DNA of 64,000 nucleotides from Eurosta solidaginis (GCF_040869045.1 NC_090319.1:301246998-301310997); one strand, 5' to 3'; positions 46,491 through 59,417 are shown, counted from the stretch's first letter. The notes: generated by a model not told the origin, from the letters alone. Program-made: numbers and translations.

Positions 46491-46764
46491 ATTAAGTTTA
46501 TGTTGACATTTCTTCGTGTGGACTGGGCGGCAGGTAAAAACTAATTTTAAATAAAACTGTTTTGAAACCAAAAACACAAATCTTTATTTGTAAGCAGTGT
46601 CATTGTGAATTTACGTGCTAATTAGCTCACCAGTGCTGTATATTCATATTTGTGAAAGTCGAAGCTACTAGCAAAGCGTTTCATTTAAATCCGGCTTAAG
46701 ATTTGCATGTAAATTTATAAATAATTGATCCTACATACATACGTATTTGCGTTTACGTAAAATC
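46491..46764. other. no feature recognised
   Basis: Flank of the RTE insertion; ordinary AT-rich sequence. Confidence 0.4.
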
Positions 46765-46800
46765 GAACATTAAGAACTTACTTACTTACTTAATTGGCGC

Positions 46801-49059
46801 TTAACCGTCTAAACGGTTATGGCCGTCCAACAAGGCGCGCCAGTCGCTCCTTCGCTCCGCCAACCGGCGCCAATTGATCACACCAAGGGAGTTTAAATCG
46901 TTTTCTACCTGGTCCTTCCAACGGAGTGGGGGCCGCCCTCTACCTCTGCTTCCATAGGCGGGTTCCGATAGAAACACTTTCTTGGCCGGAGCATCATCTT
47001 TCATTCGCATAACATGGCCTAGCCAGCGCAGCCGCTGCGTTTTAATTCGCTGGACTATGTTGATGTCTGCGTATAGCTCGTACAGCTCATCATTAAATCT
47101 TCTTCGGTACTCGCCAACGCCAACGCGAAGAGGTCCATAAATCTTTCGAAGAACTTTTCTCTCGAACACTCCCAAAGCCGCTTCATCTGCTGTTGTCATG
47201 GTCCATGCTTCTGCCCCATATAGCAGGACGGGTACGATAAGTGACTTGTAGAGTATGATTTTCGTTCGCCGAGAGAGGACTTTACTTTTCAATTGCCTAC
47301 CTAGTCCAAAGTAGCATTTATTGGCAAGATTGATTCTTCGCTGGATTTCAGGGCTGATGTTGTTGCTAGTGTTGATGCTGGTTCCCAAATAAACGAAGTC
47401 TTTTACTATTTCGAAATTATGGCTGCCAACAGTAGCGTGGTTGCCAAGGCGCATATGCGCTGACTCTTTGCTCGATGATAGCAGGTACTTCGTTTTGTCC
47501 TCATTCACCATCAAACCCATCTTTACCGCTTCTTTTTCCAGCTTGGAGTAAGCAGAACTAACAGCGCGGGTGTTTAGGCCGATGATATCAATGTCATCAG
47601 CATATGCCAGTAATTGCACGCTTTTATAGTATATTGTTCCAGTGCGGTTAAGTTCTGCAGCTAGTATAATTTTCTCCAGCATCAAATTAAAGAAATCGCA
47701 CGATAGGGGGTCACCCTGTCTGAAACCTCGTTTAGTTTCGAACGGCTCGGAGAGGTCCTTCCCAATTCTGACTGAGCTGATGGTGTTGCTCAACGTCATT
47801 TTGCACAGCCGTATAAGTTTTGCGGGGAAACCAAATTCAGACATAGCGGCATATAGGCAGCTTCTTTTCGTGCTGTCGAAGGCGGCTTTAAAGTCGACGA
47901 AGAGGTGATGTGTGTCGATTCTCTTTTCACGGGTTTTTTCCAAGATTTGGCGCATTGTGAAAATCTGGTCGATGGTAGATTTACCAGGTCTGAAGCCGCA
48001 CTGATAAGGTCCAATCAGCCGGTTCACGGTGGGCTTCAATCTTTCGCACAATACACTTGAAAGGACCTTATATGCGATATTAAGAAGGCTGATTCCACGA
48101 TAGTTGGTGCATTTTGCAGTATCCCCCTTCTTGTGGACTGGACAAAGAACACTTAGATTCCAACCGTTGGGCATGCTTTCGTCCGCCCATATTTTGCTAA
48201 GAAGCTGGTGCATGCGCCTTACTAACTCCTCGCCGCCGAACTTGAATAGCTCCGCAGGCAATCCATCAGCGCCCACGGCCTTGTTGTTTTTCAATCTGGT
48301 TATTGCTATTCTAACTTCGTCATAATCGGGCGGGGGGACATATATTCTATCATCATCGATTGCGGGATCGGGTTCTTCATCTCTGCGCGGTGAATTGCTG
48401 CCTCCATTTAGGAGAGCAGAGAAGTGTTCCCTCCATAATCTAAGCACTCTCTGGATATCAGTTACAAGGTCGCCGTTTTCATTCCTACAGGAGTTTGCCC
48501 CGGTCTTAAAACCTTCCGTCTGTCGCCGCATTTTTTGGTAGAATTTTCGGGCGTTATTCCTGGTGGCTAACAGCTCAAGCTCCTCGCACTCACGCCTTTC
48601 TGCTTCTGCTTTCTTCTTCCTGAAAAGGCGTCTCGCTTCCCTTTTCAACTCACGATAGCGTTCACACACTCCTCTTGTCGCGCTCGCTTTTAACGTAGCC
48701 CTGTAGGCAGCGTCTTTTCTTTCGGTTGCAACGCGGCATTCTTCATCATACCAGTTGTTTTTTCGTGGCCGCCGGTAACCAATTTTTTCCTCGGCGGCAG
48801 TACGAAGTGCTTTGGAGATATGCTCCCACTGCTCCTGTATTCCTGCAGGATGAGTTGTGCCCTCAGAGAGCAGGTGTGAGAGTCGAGTTGCGAAATCATT
48901 GGCAGTCTGTTGTGATTGAAGCTTTTCGACGTCTAGCTTTCCTTGTGTTTTTTGTTCCTTGTTTTTAGCCGCGTTGAGGCGGGTGCGTATTTTGGCTGCA
49001 ACGAGATAATGGTCCGAATCGCTCCGAATCGCTGGTAGGTCCTCGGGTCGTTCGCACAT
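46801..49059 (-). pseudogene. RTE reverse transcriptase region, 752 codons open, frameshifted from its endonuclease
   Basis: Copies element RNA into DNA at nicked target sites. Visible in order: SDSDHYLVAAK (end of the apurinic-type endonuclease, residues 13-23), RT motifs NNKAVGADGLPAE (258-270), NYRGISLLN (319-327), VDFKAAFD (388-395, catalytic Asp), GFRQGDPLS (445-453) and LLAYADDIDII (483-493, catalytic Asp pair), then the RTE-typical RLRWLGHVMRM and a basic GRGRPPLRW near the C-terminus. The first Met is inside the frameshifted region and is not a natural start. The frame is otherwise intact, so the break is recent. The cause appears to be an exact 10 bp tandem duplication (CCGAATCGCT twice, 49014-49033). 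Confidence 0.9.
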
Positions 49060-49430
49060 CTAAAACACTGGAGGCATGCCGTCCGTCTATCACAACGTGA
49101 TCGATCTGATTGTGACTATTTCGATCAGGATACAGCCATGTAGCTTGATGTATCTTTTTATGCATGAACCTCGTGCTTGATATGACCATGTTTCGAGCAC
49201 CGGCAAAGTCAATCAGCCTCAATCCGTTAGGAGAAGTTTCATTGTGTAGGCTGAACTTTCCGACTGTAGGGCCAAAAACACCTTCTTTGCCCACCCTGGC
49301 GTTAAAGTCGCCAGGCGCGACTTTTATATCATGACGGGGGCAGCGCTCGTATGTGCGTTCTAATTGTTCATAAAAAGTGTCTTTCACCTCATCGTCTTTC
49401 TCCTCTGTCGGCGCAGATGAATGATATATT
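49024..49430 (-). pseudogene. RTE endonuclease C-terminal part, truncated and frameshifted
   Basis: Reads APTEEKDDEVKDTFYEQLER, then PGDFNARVG (Asp/Asn of the endonuclease active site), NGLRLIDFAGARNM, IHQATWLYPD and NQIDHVVIDGRH, up to the DSE where the 10 bp duplication shifts frame. The N-terminal third of the domain was lost by 5' truncation. Confidence 0.88.
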
Positions 49431-49453
49431 AAAAAAAAAAGAACATTAAGAAC

Positions 49454-50097
49454 AAATTGGAAATATTTCGCAAGTCCCATATACAAGAAAGCATACAAAG
49501 TACTCGTTACATTATTTACACTAGAAATGCCATAGCATTAGCGGAATTGTTTGCATTACCACTGACACGGCCGGATTTCTACATACCAAATTGCAATGTA
49601 ATGGTCTGAAAGTGGCGCACAGTGCCATCGCCATTAATGCGCCCTCAAAATCTGTTTAAATCGTCTGAGTAAATGCTTGAGCATTTAATGGGTGCAAAAG
49701 GGGAACCGTTTCGAGGGTGGTTCGAATGTTTGTGTGTACATATGTATTTAGCATTCCCTGTAATTTAATTTACAATTAACTCTGCACTTGTGCATTTTTG
49801 CTTATTGTTTATACAATTTTCGAAAGAAATAAACAAAAAAAATCAACGGAAATTACCAATAGTTAATGGCAAAATAAAATATATGTACATAAGAGCAACG
49901 CTGGCAAGATACTTACATATGCATATATGTGTTGTATATATGTAGGTATATATTTCCTTTGCTGAATTGTGTACTCATTGTTGCGATACGTTTCATATTA
50001 ACTTCCCAGGAAAATTTGATCTTTTTGTGCTACATTTTAGTCATACAAAGTGTTCCTCAGTCAAAAATGTATGATGATTACACGTGTTTCAAAACAC
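49454..50097. other. no gene recognised
   Basis: AT-rich sequence downstream of the RTE target duplication. Confidence 0.4.
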
Positions 50098-50155
50098 TAT
50101 GAACACATTCCGTCTATGTGAGGTTGCTCGGCCAGTTTAACCTAACCTAACGTGT
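50098..50155 (-). repeat. short fragment of the 7262-7640 repeat
   Basis: The complement reads GTTAGGTTAGGTTAAACTGG, then CTCACATAGACGGAATG, matching the start of the 7262 repeat. Confidence 0.6.
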
Positions 50156-50159
50156 TTTA

Positions 50160-51002
50160 ACTGCTATCATTTTTTTCGGGAGCCCCTATCGACTATCGGT
50201 GGTAGCACCTAGCGATTTCTTTTATATCCTACTTAAGTCAACCGGAAAAATCGGTAGTCTCAACAGAAAAAATTTGTATGTTATGTTGCAGCAGCCTACT
50301 TGTCCGTGAAGTCATCATCACACGTTTTTTTGCAATAACACACTACTCCTTCTGACCGCTCGAATCTTTTGAAAATCTTTGCATCGACTTCAAAAACGGT
50401 TGAAGATGTTGTGATATTGTTTATAACCATTTTGTTTTTTCTAAATAGAATGGCCAAGACACCCAAGGTCCTCGGTTGATTACCACGCCCTTTTTGTATA
50501 TAAAAGGAAAAATACACATATAGAACACACATACATATTCGAGATCTGTAGCCTCTACCGCTTCTTTTCATGTATTTGGCGATGAAAAAATGTATATTGT
50601 TCACAAAAATACATTTAGACAGCAATTTCAGTTAATAATAAATGGAGTGAGGATGATCGACCTCGCTATTTCCAGAAATATTTTCATATCTACCTCAAAG
50701 TTTAAACCATTTTATATTCGTAAGGCTACATGGCTGTCACCCGATCAAAAAATACGGCACATAGTGTGGGAAAAATTTCAAACACGGAAGGTTTCAAACA
50801 AGGGTCAAATTTCTGCCAGAACGAAAAGGGTAATCTGGTACCCAATGTTCAGGGAGTGCTTGGATTATAGAGGGAAGTCGTCTTCTTTAACGGAGGCAGC
50901 ATTGAAGCACTCTGCGAAGGTGATAATATTCCACCAGTTTTTCACAAAATTGCCACTGGAGCATTCCACGCTTTGTACGGACAAATCGTACAAATTTATA
51001 CA
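50160..51002 (+). pseudogene. retroelement remnant with RTE-type endonuclease piece
   Basis: The first 300 bp is the non-coding stretch shared with 8335-8870. From 50630 an open frame (50590-51033) reads NGVRMIDLAISRNIFISTSKF and IRKATWLSPDQK, parallel to the NGLRLIDFAGARNM..IHQATWLYPD region of the RTE at 46778, so it is an endonuclease fragment of a related but distinct element. The remainder (TRKVSNKGQ..) is not recognisable. It is joined directly to the GGGCGTGG repeat. Confidence 0.6.
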
Positions 51003-52816
51003 TACTCAGTTGAGAGCTATAGTGGCAACATAAGGGAAAATAACCATGTACGAAAATGAACCTAGGGTAACCCTGGAATGTGTTTGTATGACATGTGTAT
51101 CAAATGAAAGGTATTAAAGAGTATTTTAAAAGGGAGTGCGTCATAGTTCTATAGGTGGACGCCATTGAGGGATATCGCCATAAAGGTGGATCAGGGTTGA
51201 CTCTAGAATTTGTTTGTACAATATGGGTATCAAACGAAAGGTGTTAATAAGTATTTCAAAAGGGCGTGGGGTTTAGTTCTAAAGGTGGACGCCTTTTCGA
51301 GATATCGCTTTAAAGGTGGACCAGGGGTGACTCTAGAATGCGTTTGTATAATATGGGTATCAAACGAAAGGTGTTAATGAATATTTTTAAAGGGCGTGGG
51401 GCTTAGTTGTATAGGTGGACGCCGTTTCGAGATATCGCCATAAAGGTGGACCAGGGGTGACACTAGAATTTGTTTGTACGATGTGGGTATCAAATTAAAG
51501 GTATTAATGAGGCTTTTAAAAGGGAGTGGTGGTAGTTGTATATGTGAAGGCGTTTTCCAGATATCGACGAAAATGTGGGCCAGGGTGACCCAGAACATCA
51601 TCTGTTGGATACGGCTAATTTATTTATATATGTAATACCACGAACAGTATTCCTGCCAAGATTTCAAGGGTCTTTTATTTCGCCCTGCAGAATTTTTTCA
51701 TTTTCTTCTGCTTAATATGGTAGGTGTCACACCCATTTTTTTTCTAAAGTTTTATTATTTTTTCGTAATTTTCGATATCGAAATAGTGGGCGTGGTCATA
51801 GTCCGATTTCGGCCATTTTTTATACCAATACAGTAACAAGTAAGTTCAGATTAGTACGTGAACTGAGTTTAGTAAAGATATATCGATTTTTCCTCAAGTT
51901 ATCGTGTTAACGGCCGAGCGGAAGGACAGACGGTCGACTGTATATAAAAACTGGGCGTGGCTTCAACCGATTTCGCCCTTTTTCACAGAAATAAGTTATC
52001 GTCCCAGAATCTAAGCCCCTATCAAATTTCACAAGGATTGGTAAATTTTTGTTCGACTTATGGCATTAAAAGTATTCTAGACAAATTAAATGAAAAAGGG
52101 CGGAGCCACGCCCATTTTGAAATTTTCTTTTATTTTTGCATTTGGTTTCACCATATCATTACTGGAGTTGAAGTTGACATAATTTACTTATATACTGTAA
52201 AGATATAAAATTTTTTGTTAAAATTTGACTTAAAAAAATTTTTTTTTAAAAGTGGGCGTGGTCGTTCTCCGATTTTACTAATTTTTATTAAGCATACATA
52301 TAGTAATAGGAGTAACGTTCCTGCCACATTTCATCAAGATATCTTCAACGACTGCCAAATTACAGCTTGTAAAACTTTTAAATTACCTTCTTTTAAAAGT
52401 GGGCGGTGCCACGCTCATTGTCCAAAATTTTACTAATTTTCTATTCTGCGTCATATGTTCAACTCACCTACCAAGTGTCATCGCTTTATTCGTCTTTGGT
52501 AATGAATTATCGCACTTTTTCGGTTTTTCGAAATTTTCAAAAGTGGGCGTGGTTATAGTCCGATATTGTTCATTTTAATCATTCATGCTCAGGAACCTAC
52601 ATACCAAATTTCATCAAGATACCTCAAAATTTACTCAAGTTATCGTGTTAACGGACAGACGGGCGGACGGACATGGCTCAATCAAATTTTTTTTCGATCC
52701 TGATGATTTTGATATATGGAAGTCTATATCTATCTCGATTCCTTTATACCTGTACAACCAACCGTTATCCAATCAAAGCTAATATACTCTGTGAGCTCTG
52801 CTCAACTGAGTATAAA
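51003..52816 (+). repeat. GGGCGTGG-type dispersed repeat, long copy
   Basis: Starts TATACATACTCAGTTGAGAGC (the extreme 5' hairpin is missing) and ends GCTCTGCTCAACTGAGTATAAAAA. Its first part holds three tandem units of about 120 bp (near 51140, 51255 and 51375) with the phrases GGTGGACGCC, GAGATATCGCC, TAAAGGTGGACCAGGG and GGGTATCAAACGAAAGGTGTT. The second half carries the AAGTGGGCGTGG blocks. It shows the empty site of the MITE in 3402-5685. Confidence 0.75.
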
Positions 52817-52967
52817 AACATAGATATTTGGTAGCAGTTGTATTAAGGTTTGTTAAAATAACAAACAAAAAATTCGAAAAAAATGTTGGATAAAAATAAA
52901 TTGTTTTTAAAGGAATTGCTCCACTTTTGAAATTTCGATTTCCTCTATACTATATATCGTAGATTGC

Positions 52968-53240
52968 TCCACTTCCTCCAAAAATCGTGGGTTCAAGCCC
53001 AGTGCAAAGCAATTTCAAAATTTAGAAACATGTTTTCTCAGTTAGAAAACTTTTTCTAAGCGGAGTCGCCCCTCGACAGTGATATCGAGTTTATTACTGC
53101 CATGGAAAATTACTCAGTGCAAATTCATCTGCCTTGCAAATGTCGTTTGGAGTCGGCGTAAAACATGTAGGACCAGTCCCATCAATTTTTTAGGAAAAAC
53201 TAAAACCGACGTAAATTGGCCTAAATTCTTTTCTGGAAAT
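52968..53240 (+). repeat. tRNA-derived SINE, diverged copy
   Basis: Box-B-like GTGGGTTCAAGCCCAGTGC, CTAAGCGGAGTCGCCCCTCG, TGCCATGGAAAATTACTCAG, TTTGGAGTCGGCGTAAAACA. The head upstream of box B is not recognisable. Old copy. Confidence 0.65.
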
Positions 53241-56200
53241 TTATTCCAGTTTATTTATACTCATATACATATTCCAGGTAAAGGCATATTCTATGTACAG
53301 AAATTAGCATTCTACATTTTTTCAGTTAATTAATATGAAGGAATAAAAACATCGTTTCTTAGCAATTTTTGAGAATTATTTGATTTTTCAGTTTAATATT
53401 TCTATACCAATTTTTTTTAAATGTTATTGGTTTGAGAAGAAATTCCTTAATAGAGTTACTTCTATCCCAGAAAAATTCAACTTTTATAGTGCATGAAAAG
53501 AACATAAATGGCTACACCATGTATTAGCTGATTTTCAAAAATGCGCTGTCAATAAAAATAAAAATTCATTAGCAATTACACAGTGCTACAGTGATTTTGC
53601 ACTTTTCAAGTAACCTAGTGTACGTTGTAGGGCTTGACGAGTACATCATGATAACGTGTTTCTATTTTGTCTAACACCCCCAAATTTTCAAGTTATTGCC
53701 TAAAAACCTTTTTCGCCTACTGCGCGCACTCTAACAATCATAACGTCGTCATGTGTTAACCGATTTTTGATCGTTTTACGGTGTTGGAAAGAAGAGCTTT
53801 AAGCTGATATATATTTGTTTATACTTTATACAAAAAAATTGGGACATTTTCCAAAAGTTATCTAAGATTTACCATTTTTCCCCGTTTTTCAGAGTTTAAC
53901 GTCTTTTTTATGTAACTTATCATAAAAAAAAATATTTTTTTACATTCACTCTCAAAGAATAATTTATCCAGAGAAAGAAAAGTCATAGTTTATCAAAATT
54001 GGTTGATAAATGTTTAAGCTACGACGGTTATTGTAAACAAGAAAATTAATAAAAAAATTCTATCAATGCTCTGTACTCTGTTAGTTGCTGTGAATCACAT
54101 GTACATATATATTGAAAATATTTTCATACGTTCCTTGATTTATGCGTCACTTAGTTTTTGAAACACGGCTTTCAAGTGCAAAAAAGCCTCGCTGTTTTTG
54201 TCAAGTCGTTTGAAAACTGCTTCATGTAGCCCAACGTGAGGTGTAGCGGCGGCAAAATAATTTCATCGTTCTGAACGAGTGGAATGTTAATGACGTTTTT
54301 TTCTTCCTATTTCGAGTGAAATAGTGACAAGTGTTTTGATTTTTTTTTTTCTTAGCACTGTTTTGTTGCCTCTATTTTAATTTTCTTCGGTAAAAATTTG
54401 TGAAATTGCGAAAATAAATTGGCACGATCAGCTGGTTTAGTACAGTTAGACTGCTCCACCGTCATCTAATGCAGGGTAAAAGTTTAATGCTTTTTAATAG
54501 AACAATATATATTTACAACCCTTGCGCGCAATCCAAAAAGCGTAACACTTTTTCCAGAAAAGAAAACGCTATTAAATATAAATAACAAAGCGTGCGAAGG
54601 AATTAAAATGGATGAGTGTATAGAAGCATCTGCCATAACACCAGTATGAATACAAGTGTTTTCGAGTTCAAAACTCAGCACCCTAAAAGCTAGCTGATGG
54701 AGAAGTAAAATATAGAGACATATCCCAGTAAACATGGCCATTTGTAAATTTTGAAATCTTTCGCAAATATCAATAACAAAATAGTTTAGTTTATTAATTT
54801 AGTCAGAAGTAGGCGGTAATACGGCCCTTTTTTGAAAATTAAAAGAAAAAACTGTATTTCGTGATCATTTTGTATTTTTTCGAGAAAACTTTCATTGAAG
54901 CTATTCTCTAGAAGTCATGAAATTATACTGTCATGAAATGATACTGTCATGCCACCAAAATTATCCTGACAAAGTGTGAATTGATATTTTTATATGGTAA
55001 ATAAAACACCTGAAACACCCCTCTTGAAAAAAAAATCAAAAATCAACGGGAAGAGATCTATAACTTATACTAAAGTTGATTATGTTAAAAAATTGCATGT
55101 TCAAAGATATTCAGAGAACACCTTTATATTTGTCCGAAATTATCGTAAAGTATTCAGAAACTTGCGAATTTTTCGAAAACGATTTTGAGATTGATTTGAA
55201 AAGTTTCAATTACAAAATTGATATAAGTTTTTTCCTAAAATACCGAACATAAAAAAGGATTAATTATTTTTCTGTTCGCAGCTGTCAAAATCCTATCATT
55301 AAAAAAACTTTCTTGCAGTGCAGTAACAGTTTTCTTCACCAAATCACGTTGGTCATGTCAAATTCCTACACATTTTCAACCAATCGATTTTCTACTTATG
55401 CATGTCTTCTTCTCTCAAATTAACTTTAACAAACTCATTGATGGCTCATTAAATTAAGCATTTCTTACAAGTGTACCACACAAACCCACCGACGTGCCTA
55501 GAAACTCACAAAAGCGAAATTGTGACAGTAAAACTAAAATTAAAAAAAAAATAACAAAGGGAAGATTGCTATTATTTACCGTAATTTGGCGCATTTGAAA
55601 TGAACTCAATTAAATTGAAAAGAATGGGAGTGACAATTTTTTTTTGGAAAAACGTAACGCATACACTCTTACAAAAATTTTCTTTTCTATCATTTCTCAA
55701 AACATTTTTCTTAGTTTCTCAATGCAAAAGAATGCTTATTGCGATTTGATTCACCTGGATGGCTGTTGAAGATTTTAACCACAAAATAATCATCCAACTT
55801 AACCACCCCAACCTCATCCGATGAGAAGAAACTTGAATTGTTGGTCCTTAGCAGGTACAAGTATAGTACATATATAATATGTACGTATGTACGTCTGAAT
55901 TTATTCGTAAATATGCTTACATACAGCAGTGAACATAAAAAAAGCAGTGGCACTCTTTTTTATCAAACTTCTTCAATTAAGACTTTATTTTTGTTATTTT
56001 TGAGAATTTAAGAAAAAACTTCCGTTAATTTTGTAACTGAAGCTTAGAAAACCAACCTCACAAAGGTTTTCGAAAAAAATCAATAATTCGAGAAAGTTTC
56101 GAACTTTTTTATTTTTTAAGTTTAACTTTTAACTTTTTTAGAGATTTCTGTTTTTTTTGGTATACAGTTTTTTAGCCCCATAAAATTTAGTCCAATAAAG

Positions 56201-59045
56201 TAAAAGTTAAAAGTTTCTCAAAAAACGCATTGAATTTTGACAATTTTTTCCGAAAGGTGCTTCAGATTTTCTTCCATATAATAAATAAATATTCGTGTTA
56301 TGTGATATGCGTCATTCGTATTGGGACAAATATTAGCAATTTCGATACATCACTATGCCGCTAGTAAATAGCCATGCAAAAATGCGATTAGAAGCATGAT
56401 GAATCCTGTATTAGTAGCGATGGGGTATGCGACAAATGCCAGTCTTGATATCTTTGTATGAGATGAACTGTTCCGTTTAGTGACTTAAATAGGGCCCAGT
56501 CGCATTTTTCATGGCAGAAACACAATCGAAGGCTTTGCCAATCCACCAAATCTATTTGATGTAAGTGGTTCGCCCGTTTTTTTAATCTGTAATCTTTTTT
56601 ATTTTACTCATTTCATTTTTTTAATATGTCTTAAAATGGGCTACATAGATTTCAAACTGACTAATCCCAACTGTACCCGAATTTTAGCCCAAATGTAGAC
56701 AAAAGAAAAGAATCGCAGACCAATCTCTTTAAGTATTAATCGCACGACTTTTTGCAGGGAAATGTTGCACAAACACATCAGTAATGTAAGCTGATGAGAC
56801 AACAAACAATTATGCACACATGTAAACAGCAACAAAAGAGCGCAGACATTACTCACACATATGCACAGCAGCAAGGTGGAATACACTTTATTCGAGATCT
56901 CGAAACAAAGCGAGCTGCATACGCAAACCCAAAACCCATATGCCCTGAAACGGAGTCACTTGCACTGATTCCGGAAGCAGCCTCGATTTGAAAGCGCGCC
57001 GTGTGGTAGTAAAAAGGCCACACTGGGTGGGTGCAATATTGGAAGCACGACATCGCGGCCTCGACTCTAGTCGTCCCAACATCATGGGTGGTCTTAAACG
57101 CAAAAGAACGAGATCACTGTATCACAAATCGAATTAGGGTCGTTCAGTCTTACTGTCGAAGGATATGTGAATGGAAAGGGCCGTTTGCTGACTGTAGATA
57201 CTGGCACATCTCATTCCATAATCTGATCTGATTTGGTCAACGGGACAGTAAAGCTTTTACAATTTCACAAGAAACAAGATTGCGACCGGTCACTGGCGAT
57301 TACAACCAAGTCCAGGGAGAAGTGTCATGTTAAGTTATAATGGGTATGGTCACAGTTCTATACAGTTTAATAGTGGCAGAGGTTGTTGATGAAGGGAGTG
57401 GACTTCTTAGTTGAGGCATGAAGATAGATATACAAGGTGGGATTACGCGACAAAGGAACAAGGATATGCCACTCAACTTCGGCTGTGATAAGGGTCTCAG
57501 CAGTAATAAACTATTAGTAATGGAAGAGATTCGACAAAGGCAGCGACAGTCGAAGGCAGTAGAGCAGGCAAAAATTGAAACCTAATGAATGAAAACCGAA
57601 TGTATCTGCGTGAAAAACACTGACACTGACGCGTCCCAAGGAAGGAAATAACTTCCTAAACAGAAAGCAAGAATGTTTCCCTCAGGCTGTTCGAAGTGTA
57701 ACATTGGCAAAACAACAAAGTGTGTCAGATAAAAGACGAGTATGTGAAGAACAAAAATTCAGAATGTTTCCTGATGGAAGATTTGGTGCTCTTATACAAC
57801 TCTCATATGTGAAGGTCTATACAAAGTTGTAAAACGGATCAGCTATGTCGTCTACCGCATACGAATAATTGGGAAATCACAAAATAGAAGAAGGTGGTTC
57901 ATTTGGAAAGGCTAGCAGCGTTTGGGTCGAGAAATTTGTCTGATCGAGACGACAGCAACAAAGAGCATTGACATTTTTCACACATAGACACAGCAATAAA
58001 AAGCACATTTGAATGCATATAAACTAATGTTATACATGTACATATGTAGATGAAGCCAAAATGAGATACAGAAACGAAAAGTAAATAAGCAACTATTCGA
58101 GAAGGCTGCTCGGGCAAACTGAGAATACAAAAGCGGCGCAGTCTGAGTTATGGGAAAAAGTTTGGTTTTAACACATAAAAGTGTTGTTAAAAAAGGAGCA
58201 TTTTATATACAGAACATTTGCGTCTATTTATTCGACAGTTTAGTTCGAAAATAAGAAATAAAGAATTTAATTGACGAAGTTAAAAAAACTGCTATTTTCG
58301 TGTTCGCTGCTGTACATGCAAACAATTTTTATAACAGCAATTTCCAATTTCCTTTTTGATGAAGCACATCCAAAGAGCAAATTACACACCAACAACATCG
58401 CAATCAACAACCATAGTAACTTCACTTCCAATCTTTCCTTCTCTTCCCTCTCGCTAACTTCGCTAAATCTTATTTTAGTTGTGTGGTAACTTTTAGTGTT
58501 AACTTATATACAGGAGATAAAAATACGCAAAAAAGTAAATCACACGTTCTTGATTGGCCTTCTCGTTTTAACCTCCTCTTCTTCCGTTTGCCTTATTTTT
58601 CTCTGGTTTTATTTCGTAATTTTTGCTTTCTCGCCCATTTTTATCTCCTTGAATTTTCTTAAAAGTCCAAAAGGGCACAATTTAGTGTCAATTTAACTGC
58701 TCCAATTACGTACAGTTTATGCAGCCACCATTACAAACACACGTTTCCTCAGGAAAATTACCAAGACTCTTCAATTGCATCTTGAATACTCACTCAAGAA
58801 ATAGAAATTTCAGTCTCATAGAAGGATGCTTGGATATACATACATATGTACGTATTGTGTGTGAGTTTGTGTCAATAAACGGTCATTACGCTTTTGTCAA
58901 AAGTGAAACTGAAAAGAAGTTACCCCCACCCATTGACACAGCAAAATGAATGAAAAGAATTAATAATGAACTGTCGCTGGCCAACGATCTGTGTAAAGGA
59001 CATTCTTTAATAGAATAATAATGGAATGGTTCTTTAATATGCATG
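53241..59045. other. no gene recognised over 5.8 kb
   Basis: AT-rich DNA with many homopolymer runs. No frame above about 85 codons and no recognised motif. The stretch 57900-58265 (AGCAACAAAGAGC.., ending AAGAAATAAAGAATTTAATTGA) has the look of an LTR 3' end, but no second copy is present to confirm this. A distant gene's intron or an intergenic region is equally possible. Confidence 0.4.
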
Positions 59046-59056
59046 TATGTATGTTA

Positions 59057-59417
59057 AAAAAAAATATAAATAAATGTAAGCGCAATAACCTCCGAAGAGG
59101 TCTAAGGCCGAGCTTCTCTTCCAATTTGCATCGTGCTCCTCTTGATTTTCCCTACCAATTGGCCGGACGGGACCTACACGTTTTATGCCGATTCCGAGCG
59201 GCATCTGCAAGGCAGTTGAGTTTTCGCTGAGAGCTTTTCATGGCAGAAATACACCCGGAGCGCTTGCCAAACAATACCGAGGGGCGACCCCGCATAGAAA
59301 AATTTTCTTCTAATTGGAAAACCTTATTTCTAAAATTTTGATATTGCTTTGCCCGGGGTGTGAACCCAGGGTGTGGTAGGCGGAGCACGCTACCATCACA
59401 CCACGGTGGCCGCCATA
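59057..59417 (-). mobile_element. tRNA-derived SINE, near-complete, TSD TATGTATGTTA
   Basis: On the minus strand: head GGCGGCCACCGTGGTGTGATG, box-B-like GGGTTCACACCCCGGGC, CGGGGTCGCCCCTCGG, AAGCGCTCCGGGTGTATTTC, GTAGGTCCCGTCCGGCC, GAGGAGCACGATGCAAATTG, then GAGGTTATTGCGCTTACATT and an A-rich tail. The 11 bp duplication TATGTATGTTA lies at 59046-59056 and 59418-59428. A small deletion removes part of the anticodon-arm region. Confidence 0.92.

Larger units (their letters stand above)
46778..49440 (-). mobile_element. RTE-like non-LTR retrotransposon, 5'-truncated, TSD GAACATTAAGAAC
   Basis: A 2663 bp insertion flanked by an exact 13 bp duplication, GAACATTAAGAAC, at 46765-46777 and 49441-49453. 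The 3' end (left side) is GCGCCAATTAAGTAAG followed by TAAG repeats, the microsatellite tail usual for RTE. The 5' end is truncated inside the endonuclease and joined to a T-run on the element strand (49429-49440). It encodes the endonuclease C-terminus and an almost complete RT. Other 3' pieces of the same family lie at 21395, 41925, 44505 and 60185. Confidence 0.95.

Noticed and set aside
48690..48968. Frames on both strands within 46801-49059
   Set aside because: Shadows of the RTE reverse transcriptase frame.
50130..50160. AACCTAACCTAACG looks like the insect telomere repeat (TTAGG)n
   Set aside because: Only two units, and it is the edge of the dispersed repeat seen at 7262; flies lack TTAGG telomeres.
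56794..57231. Overlapping frames of 60-70 codons on both strands
   Set aside because: No conserved motif; no consistent strand or splice signals.
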